Assembly (NCBI GenBank): GCA_012934845.2
Contig: WNNJ02001471.1
Span: 1 to 64,000, forward strand
Source of the DNA: Pomphorhynchus laevis
Lineage: Eukaryota; Acanthocephala; Palaeacanthocephala; Echinorhynchida; Pomphorhynchidae
Direction of reading: 5' to 3'
DNA length: 64,000 bases
A program made the translations under genes and the position numbers. A model generated the notes under the pieces. It worked only from the letters and a program-made list of their open reading frames with translations, searched no databases and had not been told where the DNA came from. Position 1 is the stretch's first letter. The number at the start of each line of letters is the position of its first letter. Shown piece after piece: positions 39,701 to 49,731 of the stretch.

Positions 39701-39858
39701 GATTTTTATAAGTTTCGCGTACTATGAAATAGTGGCGTGTCGTATTTGGCACACGTGACAGCGGTTGCCCATCTCTGATTTAGAACATTAAATTTTTTAA
39801 ACAGACTATACATCTGAACTGAGTTTGTAGAAACTAACGCTAGAACTGCTATCGCATG
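30790..39858 (-). CDS. Unidentified multi-exon gene with very short introns
   Basis: Exons in order: 39858-39723, 39692-39595 (or its identical twin 39559-39462), 39140-38961, 31323-31154, 31131-31052, 30847-30790. Every junction is GT-AG and the phases agree (1, 0, 0, 2, 1, 2). Candidate introns are 30 bp (39693-39722) and 22 bp (31132-31153); another spans 7.6 kb and contains a LINE fragment and a satellite. The product has pieces such as HAIAVLALVS, LNQRWATAVTC, MIITDLLLKNCSY, SLDYETRKIFERF, NNKQVFESL and HIPRLFR. The last pieces weakly resemble the C-terminal part of the Golgi tethering subunit COG2 (a GFK... segment about 45 residues before PRL.R), but the upstream exons do not, so I do not name it. 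Both gene ends are unknown. The missing protein between 38961 and 31323 or a pseudogene remains possible. Confidence 0.4.
31324..33850. other. Long intron or intergenic sequence, nothing recognised
   Basis: 31600-32560 is slightly GC-richer and may be an old transposon, but no motif is readable on either strand. Confidence 0.35.
33860..35300 (-). pseudogene. Decayed LINE family B (Jockey/I-like), 3' part
   Basis: It aligns by eye with the better copy at 40330-43260: 'gtaatatcatcagtatatac' for the RT box (YADD decayed to YTDD, near 34450), 'gcttggtatacaacagtat' and 'ctgttaacaattct' match 41160-41200 of the other copy, and 35001-35110 matches 41540-41640. Frames are destroyed. It lies in the long intron of the gene at 30790-39858. 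Confidence 0.75.
35301..36395. other. AT-rich stretch without a gene
   Basis: Nothing coding or structured is recognised. Confidence 0.4.
36396..36935. repeat. Tandem repeat, 155-bp unit, about 3.4 copies
   Basis: The start of 'tcccaaaagtcaacaatag' recurs at 36411, 36566, 36721 and 36876, exactly 155 bases apart. Units are nearly identical; the first and last drift most. Each unit itself holds the phrase 'ccctgattatgttgtgatc' twice, so the unit is partly duplicated internally. No ORF. Confidence 0.95.
36936..38283. other. AT-rich stretch without a recognised gene
   Basis: I see no supported exon. It may be intron for the plus-strand candidate exon that follows and for the minus-strand gene. 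Confidence 0.4.
38284..38453 (+). CDS. Possible terminal exon of a plus-strand gene
   Basis: After an acceptor-like 'gatatctttag' a frame runs 55 codons to TAA with protein-like composition (SETFLFREEYEVRI, NIVMDLAYKYDDE, FRNVIEKHIWFRK). It starts in phase 1 (two bases complete a codon). No family is recognised and no upstream exon was placed, so it could be chance. It lies opposite the large intron of the minus-strand gene. Confidence 0.2.
38481..38519. repeat. 17-bp perfect inverted repeat
   Basis: Arms AATTTGTTTACGGATGA and TCATCCGTAAACAAATT with a 5-base loop. Confidence 0.85.
39455..39720. repeat. Exact tandem duplication, 133-bp unit, containing an exon
   Basis: Two head-to-tail copies appear identical (sequence from 'aacttcaattaagtgcaac' to 'taagtttcgcg'). 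Each contains, on the minus strand, an acceptor ('cttttacag'), a 98-base open exon and a donor-like 'gaagttaaa'. The exon length is not a multiple of 3, so use of both copies would give a TAG at the fourth codon of the second. Confidence 0.9.
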
Positions 39859-40004
39859 CTAAGAACAATGACAGTCTATTAATCCAATACAACGTATTTT
39901 ATACATTTCCTTCAATTCTTGTCGCCATCGTTTTCACAGTTCGGTGAAACGCTCAGTAATACTATTTATAGCCTTCTATAAGCTCACATGTATATGTGTA
40001 CTAC

Positions 40005-40312
40005 CTTTTTCCCGATAAAACACAAAATGGTGTAGAATGAAATGACGCCGCGTTGTTCACTAACAATTCGTAAGATGTTTCATGTTCAGGGAATATTTTC
40101 TCAATTAACCAATAAACATTTTTGAAAACTTTTTTGTTTTCAAAAATGGAGCCGCAATCTTTGACATACAAGTATGACATTTCGTTGAAATGGGTAAAAT
40201 CAATAGCAAATCGGTTCGAGCTTCCATCAATAAGATTTCCCGATTCCCAATTAATCGCATTAGGATCAATCAAATCGCATTGTTCATAGAACACGATCTC
40301 AGTTCTACTCAA
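40005..40312 (-). CDS. Candidate exon upstream of the unidentified gene
   Basis: A 103-codon open frame with no ATG near its start ends at a good donor AG|GTAGTA (phase 2). Composition is protein-like (EIVFYEQCDLIDPNA, NVYWLIEKIFPEHETSYE). It is probably an upstream exon of the gene at 30790-39858, but the link to 39858 is not clean. An intermediate segment (39978-39900) reads KAINSITERFTEL and then a TGA. A 46-bp intron (GTATAA...TTCTTAG, ending at 39859) fits on one side only. A frameshift, a missed small exon or decay are all possible. Confidence 0.35.
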
Positions 40313-40329
40313 AAGGATAAATGAGTCAA

Positions 40330-43260
40330 TTTAAATAAGAAAATGAAGAGAAAACAAGTCATAACAACTTCTTGACTCTCCTGCTGATGTCTTCTACCAT
40401 CATGGCTTAAGGTCCATTTGGATCTAAGCCCCGCAGCCAATCCAACACGCCGCCTTTCGACTGAACCACCCGGGGTAATCACACCCCCCTCCCCCGAAGA
40501 GTCTCATCGAAGCGGACTATGCTGAGTAAACGCGAGATGAGCAGCATGAGAAACCTTAGCCTTTACTCTGGGGGACGTCTTCTAGAAAAGAAGACTAATC
40601 CCGAGATAGCCCAGGTGCCCAAGAGGCAAACCTGGGTTTTCTCTTTCAATGACAAGATGCTAGGCCCGTTTCAGGGCCCACCTAGCTTTATTCCGAATAC
40701 GTTTGAGTCTATCCAGGTCAGATTTCGCTGACCAGTTCACAGTAATGGTGAACCCCAGGTATTTTACTCGACTCGTGAAGACAAGGACGGGTTGATTAAT
40801 CAAAATGGAGGAAAGGGCAGAGAGCACTAATATCTTAAGCTTTTGCTTTGTTGCAGGAGCGCCATGAGAGTCAACCGCATGCGATTTGGTGGAGTTTTAA
40901 ATAAGATAGGACAGGGTTAAATGGTCTTTTGATCTTAAAAAGAATCGGTTGATGTCCGAGATTACGTCTTTGCACCTGCGTCTAGAGAACAGGGCTGTGG
41001 TATCATCAGCGTATACCACTAGACGTTGTTCGCATTTAAATATTTTAAAGAGCACAACGGAGGCAGCACGATATAAGATTGGAGAAAGATGGGAACCTTG
41101 ATGCACACCTGTAATAGGAAAGTACTGACGCGCATCAGGGTCGTCTTCATAAAAGAATCGCTTGGTGTACAGCAGTATCTCCATCCTGTTAACAATTCTC
41201 GCAGGCAACCTGAGGGACCTGAGAGAAGAGATAACAAAGGGAATGGATATGCGGTCAAATGCAGCGGAAAAATCAAGGAAAACAGCCACAGCGCGTTGAT
41301 GACTATTCTCCTGACAAAACCGATGCACTTCACCAACTGCTGAATGGATTGAGCGCCTTTTGACGAACCCATAGAAACCAGGTGGAATTAAATTACGCCT
41401 ACTCAGATAAACACGGATTCTACGCGCAAGCGCTTTTTCGTAGATCGAGACGAGTTAATTTTGAATTGAAATGGGCCGCAGGTCTTTAGGGCAAGAGATC
41501 GGGTGATTTTTAGCCACATCGGATGGGGTGGCTAATAGCATTGTGACAGCCACCTCCCTTCTTTGTTCAACTGACAAAATCTGACAGACACGAGAAGAGA
41601 GTGGAGCGACGAATTTGGAGGTGCCCGGAAGAGGCCCCCAGGCGTTGAGAATATCTGTGACAGATAAATCGCTACTCCTAAAGTCTCCCCAAGGCGCGAT
41701 TGGTTCCGGTGATTGAGTGGTTCCATAATTATGTATAGATAGTGACTCTCCCAAAACTTTATCAAGACCTATACTACTAATCCAACCCAATGCCCTATCC
41801 CTCCAACAGACAAACTTCTCCTTCTTAAATATCTTCCAGAAGGAAGACTAGGATGGATTAAGAGAAGCGATGCTAGCCTATTCTTACCCAGTTGGAACGT
41901 ATACCTAGTGCTCCAATATTCTTTCGAGAGAACTTGCCTAGCGGAAGCAGAAAGATTTGGGAGACGGAGCGAATATGCTAAAATCTTGAGTTTTGTCTGA
42001 ATGGGACTGAAAATGCGACCTTTATAGGTTGTCGAAAGCAATGCGGTAGCTTGCGAAGAGATGTAGGGATTAAATTCGGTTAAACTCTCATTGCCAATTC
42101 GGGGAAAGCGTTGGATAGCTACCTGAAAGAAAGCCACTCTGATCGGGGCAAAGTGGAATGTCTTTCGAAGCAGCGTATCCTCTTCTATCCGCCAGCGAAT
42201 TAGGTCATGAGAGGTGGACAGATGTTGTCGCGACTGCTCCGTACAGAAGGGTTTTAACAACCACCTCTAATGGAGCAGTAATAAATCGAAGAGTGAATTC
42301 TTTGATGTGCAATGAAAGGTGGGGGACGGAGGTTCATGAATAAGATAACCGTTCCTGGCTCTTCGGAGTGCTGCATTAATCTAACGATCAGTTCTGTCGT
42401 TAAAGTCACCTAGTACCAAGTCATAACCGCTGTCAATTATCCTATCCAGGAGGTCACGGTTCTTGTGAATCTCTCCTGGACGGATGTAGACATTGGCTAG
42501 ACTGAGGCGTTTAGCATTCTTACAGAGTTAAACTACTAAACAAGAAGGGCATGACAAGAATATTTTAAAAGAAGGGAGGATCTTAAAGAGCATTAAACTA
42601 AGGTCAAGAGTCCTAGAGATGAAGAGGAGTGAGGCGCGGTTATGTACGGAGTATGGTGGGAACAAATGTGCTTAGGAATGAATCGAGTAATGTCCTGGAG
42701 AAGTCGGATATACCGTGTCTCCTGGACTATAACATCTGCATCTCTACCAGATAGAAGTCTAAGGGCAGAAGCTTCTACAGAATTCCACTGAAGAATATTC
42801 AGTGAAAAAGGCTCACGAATATTCTGCATTGTGTTAAGTCAGCTGTATGGGATTGTCGCCACCCTAGACAGGGCTAGAGGCAGAAGGATTCCCCCTCCAT
42901 TACTAACGCTATCCAGATTGGGCACTTAACCACGGTATTATCTTCATTTCCCGATGAGGCGCTTGTGACCTTATCCTTTTAAAAGCTTACCGATCTTGAT
43001 AGGGGTACGGCATGGGCCGAGGCCCCCCTCTTTTTGGACTCGGGCACGGCTCGTTGTACTAGAACGGCTAGAGAAAAATATGATGCCGCCACAATACCGG
43101 TCGCTATCCCTTTCATTTGTTTTATAACTGATTTCTTGTTGGAATCTATAATGTGGAGAATGTCCTTATCGGACATGCGTGAGGCCGATGTAGAAAAGCT
43201 TGCAGAATCTTGCTTGGCCTGAGCTGTACGAGCAAAACTGTTCCTGTCATATAATCAGAT
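40330..43260 (-). pseudogene. Non-LTR retrotransposon family B (Jockey/I-like), 5'-truncated, broken
   Basis: In minus-strand order: the end of ORF1 (43176-42980, SDKDILHIIDSNK and PESKKRGASAHAVP, shared with the ORF1 at 49732), then the ORF2 endonuclease start NILQWN...VIVQETR (42810-42700), YDLVLGDFNDRTD (42430), and the RT with VFLDFSAAFDRISIP (41280), GVHQGSHLSPILY (41110) and VVYADDTTALF (41010). Then the C-terminal segment LDRLKRIRNKARWALKRA (40710) with stops after it. 'Jockey/I-like' rests on the three-knuckle ORF1 and the ILQWN start. Several frames are disrupted, so it is inactive. Confidence 0.85.
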
Positions 43261-45929
43261 TTTAGGCTTGTGGATTGGAAAGGAGTACCCTCACTCCCAG
43301 TACATTATCAGAAGTTAGAACACTAACCTTGTTGTCGAGAATGGTAGTAGTAATCAACTTATTACCTGCAAGATCGTCCATTTCCGTTGAAAACTCGTTT
43401 GATTTTGGAAATTGTTTGAAGCACCGACGTTGTTATTAACACTGCACATTTTGAACGCGTTTACTTTTGACGCTTATCAAGCGTTTTCAAAAAATGCGAT
43501 ATTCAATGAATGAAATCACGCTAGGAACTCTGCACAACGGCAGCTCGGCAAATTACCATGGATATTTAAATAGAATAGGCTTAGCTTTTTATAATTTCTA
43601 TATTAAATGTTGGAACCATTTTTGTCCGCAAATGTGAGGGTTAGTCAGGACCAGCACGTGCTAACTAATGGACGGGTCGACCTTGGAAGGAAATCAAAAG
43701 TTTCCTTATTATATTATAAATAGACTGTTCTCCCATTGATTTCTGTTATGTATAAGTGAAGAAGCTCCTTTTCTAGATAAAAATTATCCAGAAAAGTATA
43801 TCTAGAAAATGACTTATGGCAACCCGTTTTCTAGATACTCTAAAGTTGCGTCTATTGTGGCTAATCTCTAATCTTGACAAGCATGGAAATTCTATCACAT
43901 GCGTAATCCCCAATATTACTAGTAATATGCGATAGTCAAAGACAGGTCTAATTTTATAACATCATTCGATACATATTGATATTATAATCGAAAATTTATA
44001 ACATCAGTCGATACACAACCCTCTATAACGGATGTGTATTGATTTCTACTAACATAAAGATGCCGTAATTTTTTAAGGTGCCAAAATCTAAAAAATATTT
44101 GTTTAATTAAATTCTTGATACCAGTGGTGTCATAAATATTATTACATCATTTGAAATAATCAACAAAATTTCAGACTTTGTATATATGTTGTCACAGCCT
44201 AACGCTTCCCGATGTCGATGGGACTATGTTTGCAAAACATAAAGCGACTGCTAACGCAATACTTTTTTATTTCTTGGTCTGTGTTTTCCAATTGTTTATT
44301 TTTATTTTCCAATCGCTCATAGCAGCCTAAGGGATTTTATTAATAAATAAACTCAGATTATTATTACTCGAACGTCGGGGAGCATAGCTCAGAAGACACC
44401 TTCACAAATTACAAAAAAATAAAGTAGAATAATAAAATAAAAAAAGAAAGTAGAATAATATAATTATTATAGAATCAATCGCATCCAAATTAACGCTGCA
44501 GTGCTGTTGAGATAGTCTATGTTGCAATAGCTCTTACATCTAAAGTTTCCAAAGTGGGCCATAAAATATCGACGGATATGTTGATGGACGTTTACATCAA
44601 AACGTTCGTCTTTTCAACTTGCGAGTGTTATATCATTAAAGACTATATTCGACGGTGACAAATATATTTTAGAAAGTAGCCCCCACTCAGTGTAATATGC
44701 TCTGCGATGGATGTTCCATCGCAATGGATATTCGTTACTTTCTCTGCAATATGTTACAGTTACTTCGAAGCGGCGGAGTACAGAAGACTATGCAGAGACC
44801 GATGTAAGTGTCCGATCTAATATGACCAAAAGTCCCAAAGACTAATTTGATAGTAAGAGTCCTTACTTGGTGTAAGAGTCCTTATTAAAGACCCTTACTT
44901 GGTGTAAGAGTCCTTATTAAAGACCCTTACTTGGTGTAAGAGTTCTTATAGTAAGAGTGCTCATTTGGTGTAAGAGTCCCGAAGACTAACTTGAGACCAG
45001 AGGAATTGATACCAGTTATTTTTAGTGAAAAGTAATAATAGAGAATGTAAATAAACAAGGTGCAATTTCTTAATCATTATCTATTTCAATTTGTAATAAC
45101 CGATTCACATCCCTAGATTTTCTAAAGGAGAATATCACTAAATTCAGTTTCATTACGATGAGAATCAATTTAACAACTTTGATGCAAACAGACGCTTGTA
45201 TTACTTTCTCCGGATACTATTCAGTCAATCAAGCTAGGCGATGAATACCTCTACACAACCTTCATTTGTCTTGACGATATTATGATTAGCGACCGGAACA
45301 CTGATTAACATAATTGCAGACGACAAACATTATTATGGGTCGTTATTGGTACGGATTAATTACATCGCACAATTGGAATGTGTATACTTCATTTTAAATA
45401 ATCAACAAAATTTCAGACTTTGTATATATGTTGTCGCAACCTAACGCTTCCCGCTGTCGATGGGAACATATTATATTTGCAAAACATAAAGCGACTGCTA
45501 ACCCAATATACGTTATCAACGATTAACTCTTCTCAGCATTCCAAACCTGTTGTCTTCTCGTAAACACTAAGTTGAGTTTGCCAATTATTTTCTTCCTTTG
45601 AAACAAATGCTTTGGATATCAGTTAGTGCGACACTCAGAGATCGTTTATTTTGGCCCTACTTTGTCGGCTAAACTGATTTTTCTTCAGAAAACTGCCAAT
45701 AGGAGACTGAATGTAAAGAGCTCATTGTTGAAAAGTATGGATAGTTCATATGCTGTACAAGGAGTTATAGGAGGAAACAGAATAGTTAAGTATAGCGGAA
45801 CACAAGAAAGGAGGGTGGAATTTTCATAGTCAACTGTAAGTGGAAATGTGCGAACAGAAGTGCCGGGATAGTGATATTAAGAGTGACGAGAAAGTAATAT
45901 TAAAAATTATAATCTAAGATTGTAGAGGA
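43261..45929. other. Non-coding region with a direct repeat pair and a minisatellite
   Basis: 43261-43560 is the decayed 5' part of family B or its junction. A 115-bp segment ('aatcaacaaaatttcagac' to 'aagcgactgctaac') occurs at about 44160-44270 and again at 45400-45505 in the same orientation. A degenerate minisatellite of about 38-bp units ('cttacttggtgtaagagtcc') runs 44865-44985. No gene is seen. Confidence 0.6.
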
Positions 45930-46450
45930 GGCATAGGTAATTAGGCTGTTGTGAAATCGATAGTATCAATAGCGCCACCAAGAATATGAGTGAGGAGATT
46001 GATTAGTAAATTGAGGTTTAAGTTTGCCAGAACATTTACAAGTTTAACGGAATCGCTATCAAAAAGGCGATCTAGACGAAATTTGAAGTCGCTGAGAACG
46101 AATAAAGTTAATGAAAGTGAACAGTTGGATCATAGATCTGCGAGGTCTAAAGAACAGGCAAGACAGTGGAAATGAACCAGATCGGTAAATGAATTCAATT
46201 TGTTGATGTAAAATAAATGCATATTAGCACAGGAGCAGTTTTAAATGTGGTAGAAGGGGAAATCAATTTTCTTAAGAGAAGCAGGATACGAGCAAAGGCG
46301 ACGATTTCACCATGATTCGAATAAGTTGATTTTGATTAGTTAATGCGATGAGCGGAGTCGACAAGATGAAAACCGAACGAACGTAGGTGGCGGATAGCAA
46401 AGTCATTAGGATCATTATGCCAGGATTCAGTGAGGATTTATGTAAGTTAT
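45930..46450 (-). pseudogene. Fragment of LINE family A endonuclease region
   Basis: It aligns by eye with 3060-3575: 'cgatctagacgaaatttgaagtcgctgagaacgaa' here against the GDFN region there, and 'gccaggattcagtgagg' against 'gcctggattcggtgagg'. Frames are lost. Confidence 0.7.
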
Positions 46451-47254
46451 CAGGAGAGAGTTAAATACTTTGGAAATAGAATAAGCAGACGTGTGAGAAT
46501 GATAAAAATGAATAGACTAGTGCAACGAGAGACAATGATATAGAAACACACATGACCAATATGCAAATACAGAATTGGACAAGGGCTGACCAGTACGACA
46601 AATCCACTTAGAAGGTGATGTACGAAAGATGGTAGGGATACTGGAAACTCAAAAAAACAAGATAAGAGATAAGCAGCCGAATTAGCAAACGGATTCGCAA
46701 GTGGAGAAGCAACTGATGAATAACTATAAGCGTTGTGTATGATATAAATTGATCATTGTTGTCGGTACAATTCATGTTTTGATAATGTAGAATATCACAA
46801 GACATTTGTTAAAATATAACGTCGCTATTAATGATTGAACTAAACTGTCGTTCAGATTCTGATATTTCAATGTTAATATGAATATATCAATGCAAGGTCC
46901 TATGATATAGATAATTCTGCATTGACGAATTCCTTATCGCTTAAGTACAGTTTCTGACATTGGCACGCTATATGGCTGAGTAGTTGATATGGCATTTGAT
47001 AACAATGCTAATTTAGAAGCCGAGCAGTAACTGCAGAGTTGAATCACAACCAACTTCCTGCGTTACATAAACTTGTCCTTCTGATTGCTTACATATTACA
47101 TTTTCCTTCTGATTGCTTACCATTACTGAGACAACACCATGAACCGCATCACCGCCATTAAATGATCTATTTTGTGTAATAGGCATTCCTTAATGGATGT
47201 AGTCGTTAATAGATATTATTGTAAGTAAAAATATTATTGGTGTATAATTCGTAA
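46451..47254. other. No gene recognised
   Basis: Possibly more decayed LINE sequence at its left edge; nothing readable after about 46560. Confidence 0.35.
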
Positions 47255-47320
47255 ATAATATATTTATTTTTACGTGCTAAATACGTGCTGGCGCACGCTT
47301 ACATGGCCACGAAGAAAAAT
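47255..47320 (-). mobile_element. 3'-terminal scrap of LINE family A
   Basis: 'atttatttttacgtgcta' and 'gcgcacgcttacatggccacga' match the 3' end of the copy at 905-965, including the terminal hairpin. The upstream part is not recognisable. Confidence 0.55.
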
Positions 47321-48227
47321 GTCTAAATCATGTGTCGAGGTGGGAACGGATGAGGTATTTGAATGTGATAAAGGAGAAAGCGCGGCGAAACCCAGTCAGA
47401 GTAAGCAACTTTTCAAGAAAGGAAATTAAAAGAAACTTAAAAAAAGGAATTCGACGGTACAAACATCTAAATAAATATATCTTTGTAGTTTATAGCAACA
47501 TTGAAAACTTTGAAAATTGAAAGATTTGGTATATTGTACAATATAAAATATGTATTATTAATATTGTATATTATATTTTTATATTTAAATATATTTGTTG
47601 TCATTCATATTTTGTTAAGTCTCTAAAATATAAAAGTGCATTTGAGTTTATAAATCTACATATTTTGTATTTAAAATATTAAAAATAAAAAATTAATAAA
47701 TAAATTAAATTATTTAATAAAAACGTTTTTAAACGTAAATTTTAGAATGATATCGTAATCTTAAGATTAAGATAACATTCTAATTTAGTAAAAGTATTAT
47801 TATATTGAATACAGCACATATCCCAGAAAATACACTCGATCAGTGTATCCGCCTTAAGATTTTTCATCGACACCAACAAATTAGTCTTGGCACATGACAC
47901 AAACACCATTGATCTGGATCAATTTCATCGCAGTTATATTTATGACAGTTATATTGTCTCGTCGATTTCCACGATCATTCGTTTACCACTATAACATGTG
48001 CAAAACGCACAATTCCCGAAAATAATTTTGAAATCTATTGCAGTGTTAGCGCTCAAATCCAATTAATATTCGACTAATTGATTATAATATAGAGTACAAC
48101 AATAGTTCCGAGGCTGTTTAGTCCGAACCGTGTGCACTAATCGCCGTACTGATTGAAAAAATTCTAAAAAACTATTTCAGAGGTTTACTACTCTGTGAGA
48201 TAGTCTATATACTAATCCTGGTATACC
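47321..48227. other. Intergenic sequence without a supported gene
   Basis: A plus-strand open stretch near 47830-47980 has exon-like composition but no defensible boundaries or family. Confidence 0.35.
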
Positions 48228-48800
48228 ATGAGCATCTTATATATAACTACCATCTTAATTTATATGCCGCCATATCCGCCCCCTTATCGACTTCCATTCC
48301 TGTATGTCTCTTCATCGCTTCTTTTCCCTAAAATCGATTACTGCCTCAGCCTTTTCGCCAATTCTCCAAAATCCATCATCCTACCCCTACAACGCATAAT
48401 CAACTTCGCAGTTCGAATGATCTTACGTATCCGTCACTTTCAACACACATCCACATATCTTGCTCAACTCTCCTGGCCCACCATCCACATCCGCATACAA
48501 CTCCGCCTCTTTCTCGTAACTTTTCATATCATCCTCCCTTTCATAGACGACACTCGCACACCTCTATATCACTGCGTTTCCGTCATTCCCTCTTACTCTA
48601 CGTTCCCAACTCCTCTAATAACTACGGTCTCCGGTCCTTCCTCGCCGCCTGCCGCACTCCCTCCTTTGTTGCATTCAAATGTCGCCTCCGTACCAATCTC
48701 CTCGACACATGATTTAGATTTTTGTTGTTGTTTGTTTGTGATCATGTAAGCGTGCGCCGACACGCATTTGCCATATAGAAATAAATCTTTTTTTATTTCC
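48228..48800 (+). pseudogene. LINE family A, C-terminal 3' fragment
   Basis: The open stretch (173 codons) reads IDYCLSLFANSPKS, PLQRIINFAVRMI, HTSTYLAQLSWPTIHIRI and LFLVTFHI, homologous to the tail of ORF2 of the copy at 900-3716. It then gives the common 3' terminus 'catgtaagcgtgcgccgac' and an AAATAAATC-T run near 48790. It is 5'-truncated, as is usual for LINE insertions. In this region it preserves a cleaner frame than the longer copy. Confidence 0.85.
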
Positions 48801-49731
48801 GATTCATAAACTTGGCCAGTTTGTGAGCGCCAATGAGATCACGAACAATGACAGCTATCCTATAGTCAAATAATATATTGCCAGCCTACGAAGCGTGTCT
48901 ACAAATGATTCATCTTATGAACAACATAATAGAGACTTTTCTATCAAAAAAGTTAACCCGGAAAATAAATGTATACGTATATGAGTATATCTTCATTTTC
49001 CTTGCGTTTTCCTGCTCAATTAAAGGATCCGACAGTATATGCGTATATATACGCATATATTCATAAATATGTATGCGTATATGTATATACATATTCTTAC
49101 ATTATCAGTAAAGCTGTTCACATCGGAGTCAAAATAAAAACGAAATGCTTGTATATAATTCTGACGTCATTATTTTGATACTGTGAAAATTAAACTATAG
49201 ATAAAATTTTCAAATAAACCTAAATTCAAATCCCCGCTAGTAGTAAAAAAAGTCAATTTCCTTCTAAACGAGTATCCGTCGTAAGAACAAAATATCAAAT
49301 AAAAAAATATTTGAAATTAATATAAATTCAATGTGTTGTAAAATAAAATTTCACAAGTTTTTATTTAGGAATGTAAGTTTAATTACAATTTAAATTAAAT
49401 CTTTTTAATATATAAGACATTTGTAAAATAATTATATCAAAAACCGAAATTTTATAGGGAGTATTGTGTTTCTTTTACAATATAATTTGACATATCGAGG
49501 TTATAATATTAGATGCTTGATCAATAAAAAATTTCATAAAAATTAAAATATCGAGTCTCAGTAAATGGCAATTCACGTGATGTTAATGCATACCATGCTA
49601 TTGATGATACTAATGAATTGCGCAAATTTTAAATGTGTTTGACAATATACAAACATATGAATGTTTTAATTTTTAAGTTAATTAAATCGTCAAAAATACA
49701 GTGAATTCTTAAAACTCATTAAACAGATACA
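48801..49731. other. Intergenic / LINE family B 5' flank
   Basis: A run of alternating 'tatatacgcatata' sequence lies at 49035-49095. The 5' untranslated part of the family B element must start somewhere before 49732, but its boundary cannot be read without another 5' copy. Confidence 0.4.

Noticed and set aside
39880-39990. TGA read as Trp (alternative genetic code), because TEL*KRWRQELKE would look better with W
   Set aside because: FIGL1 ends at TGA and uses TGG for Trp; an intron, frameshift or decay is a simpler explanation.
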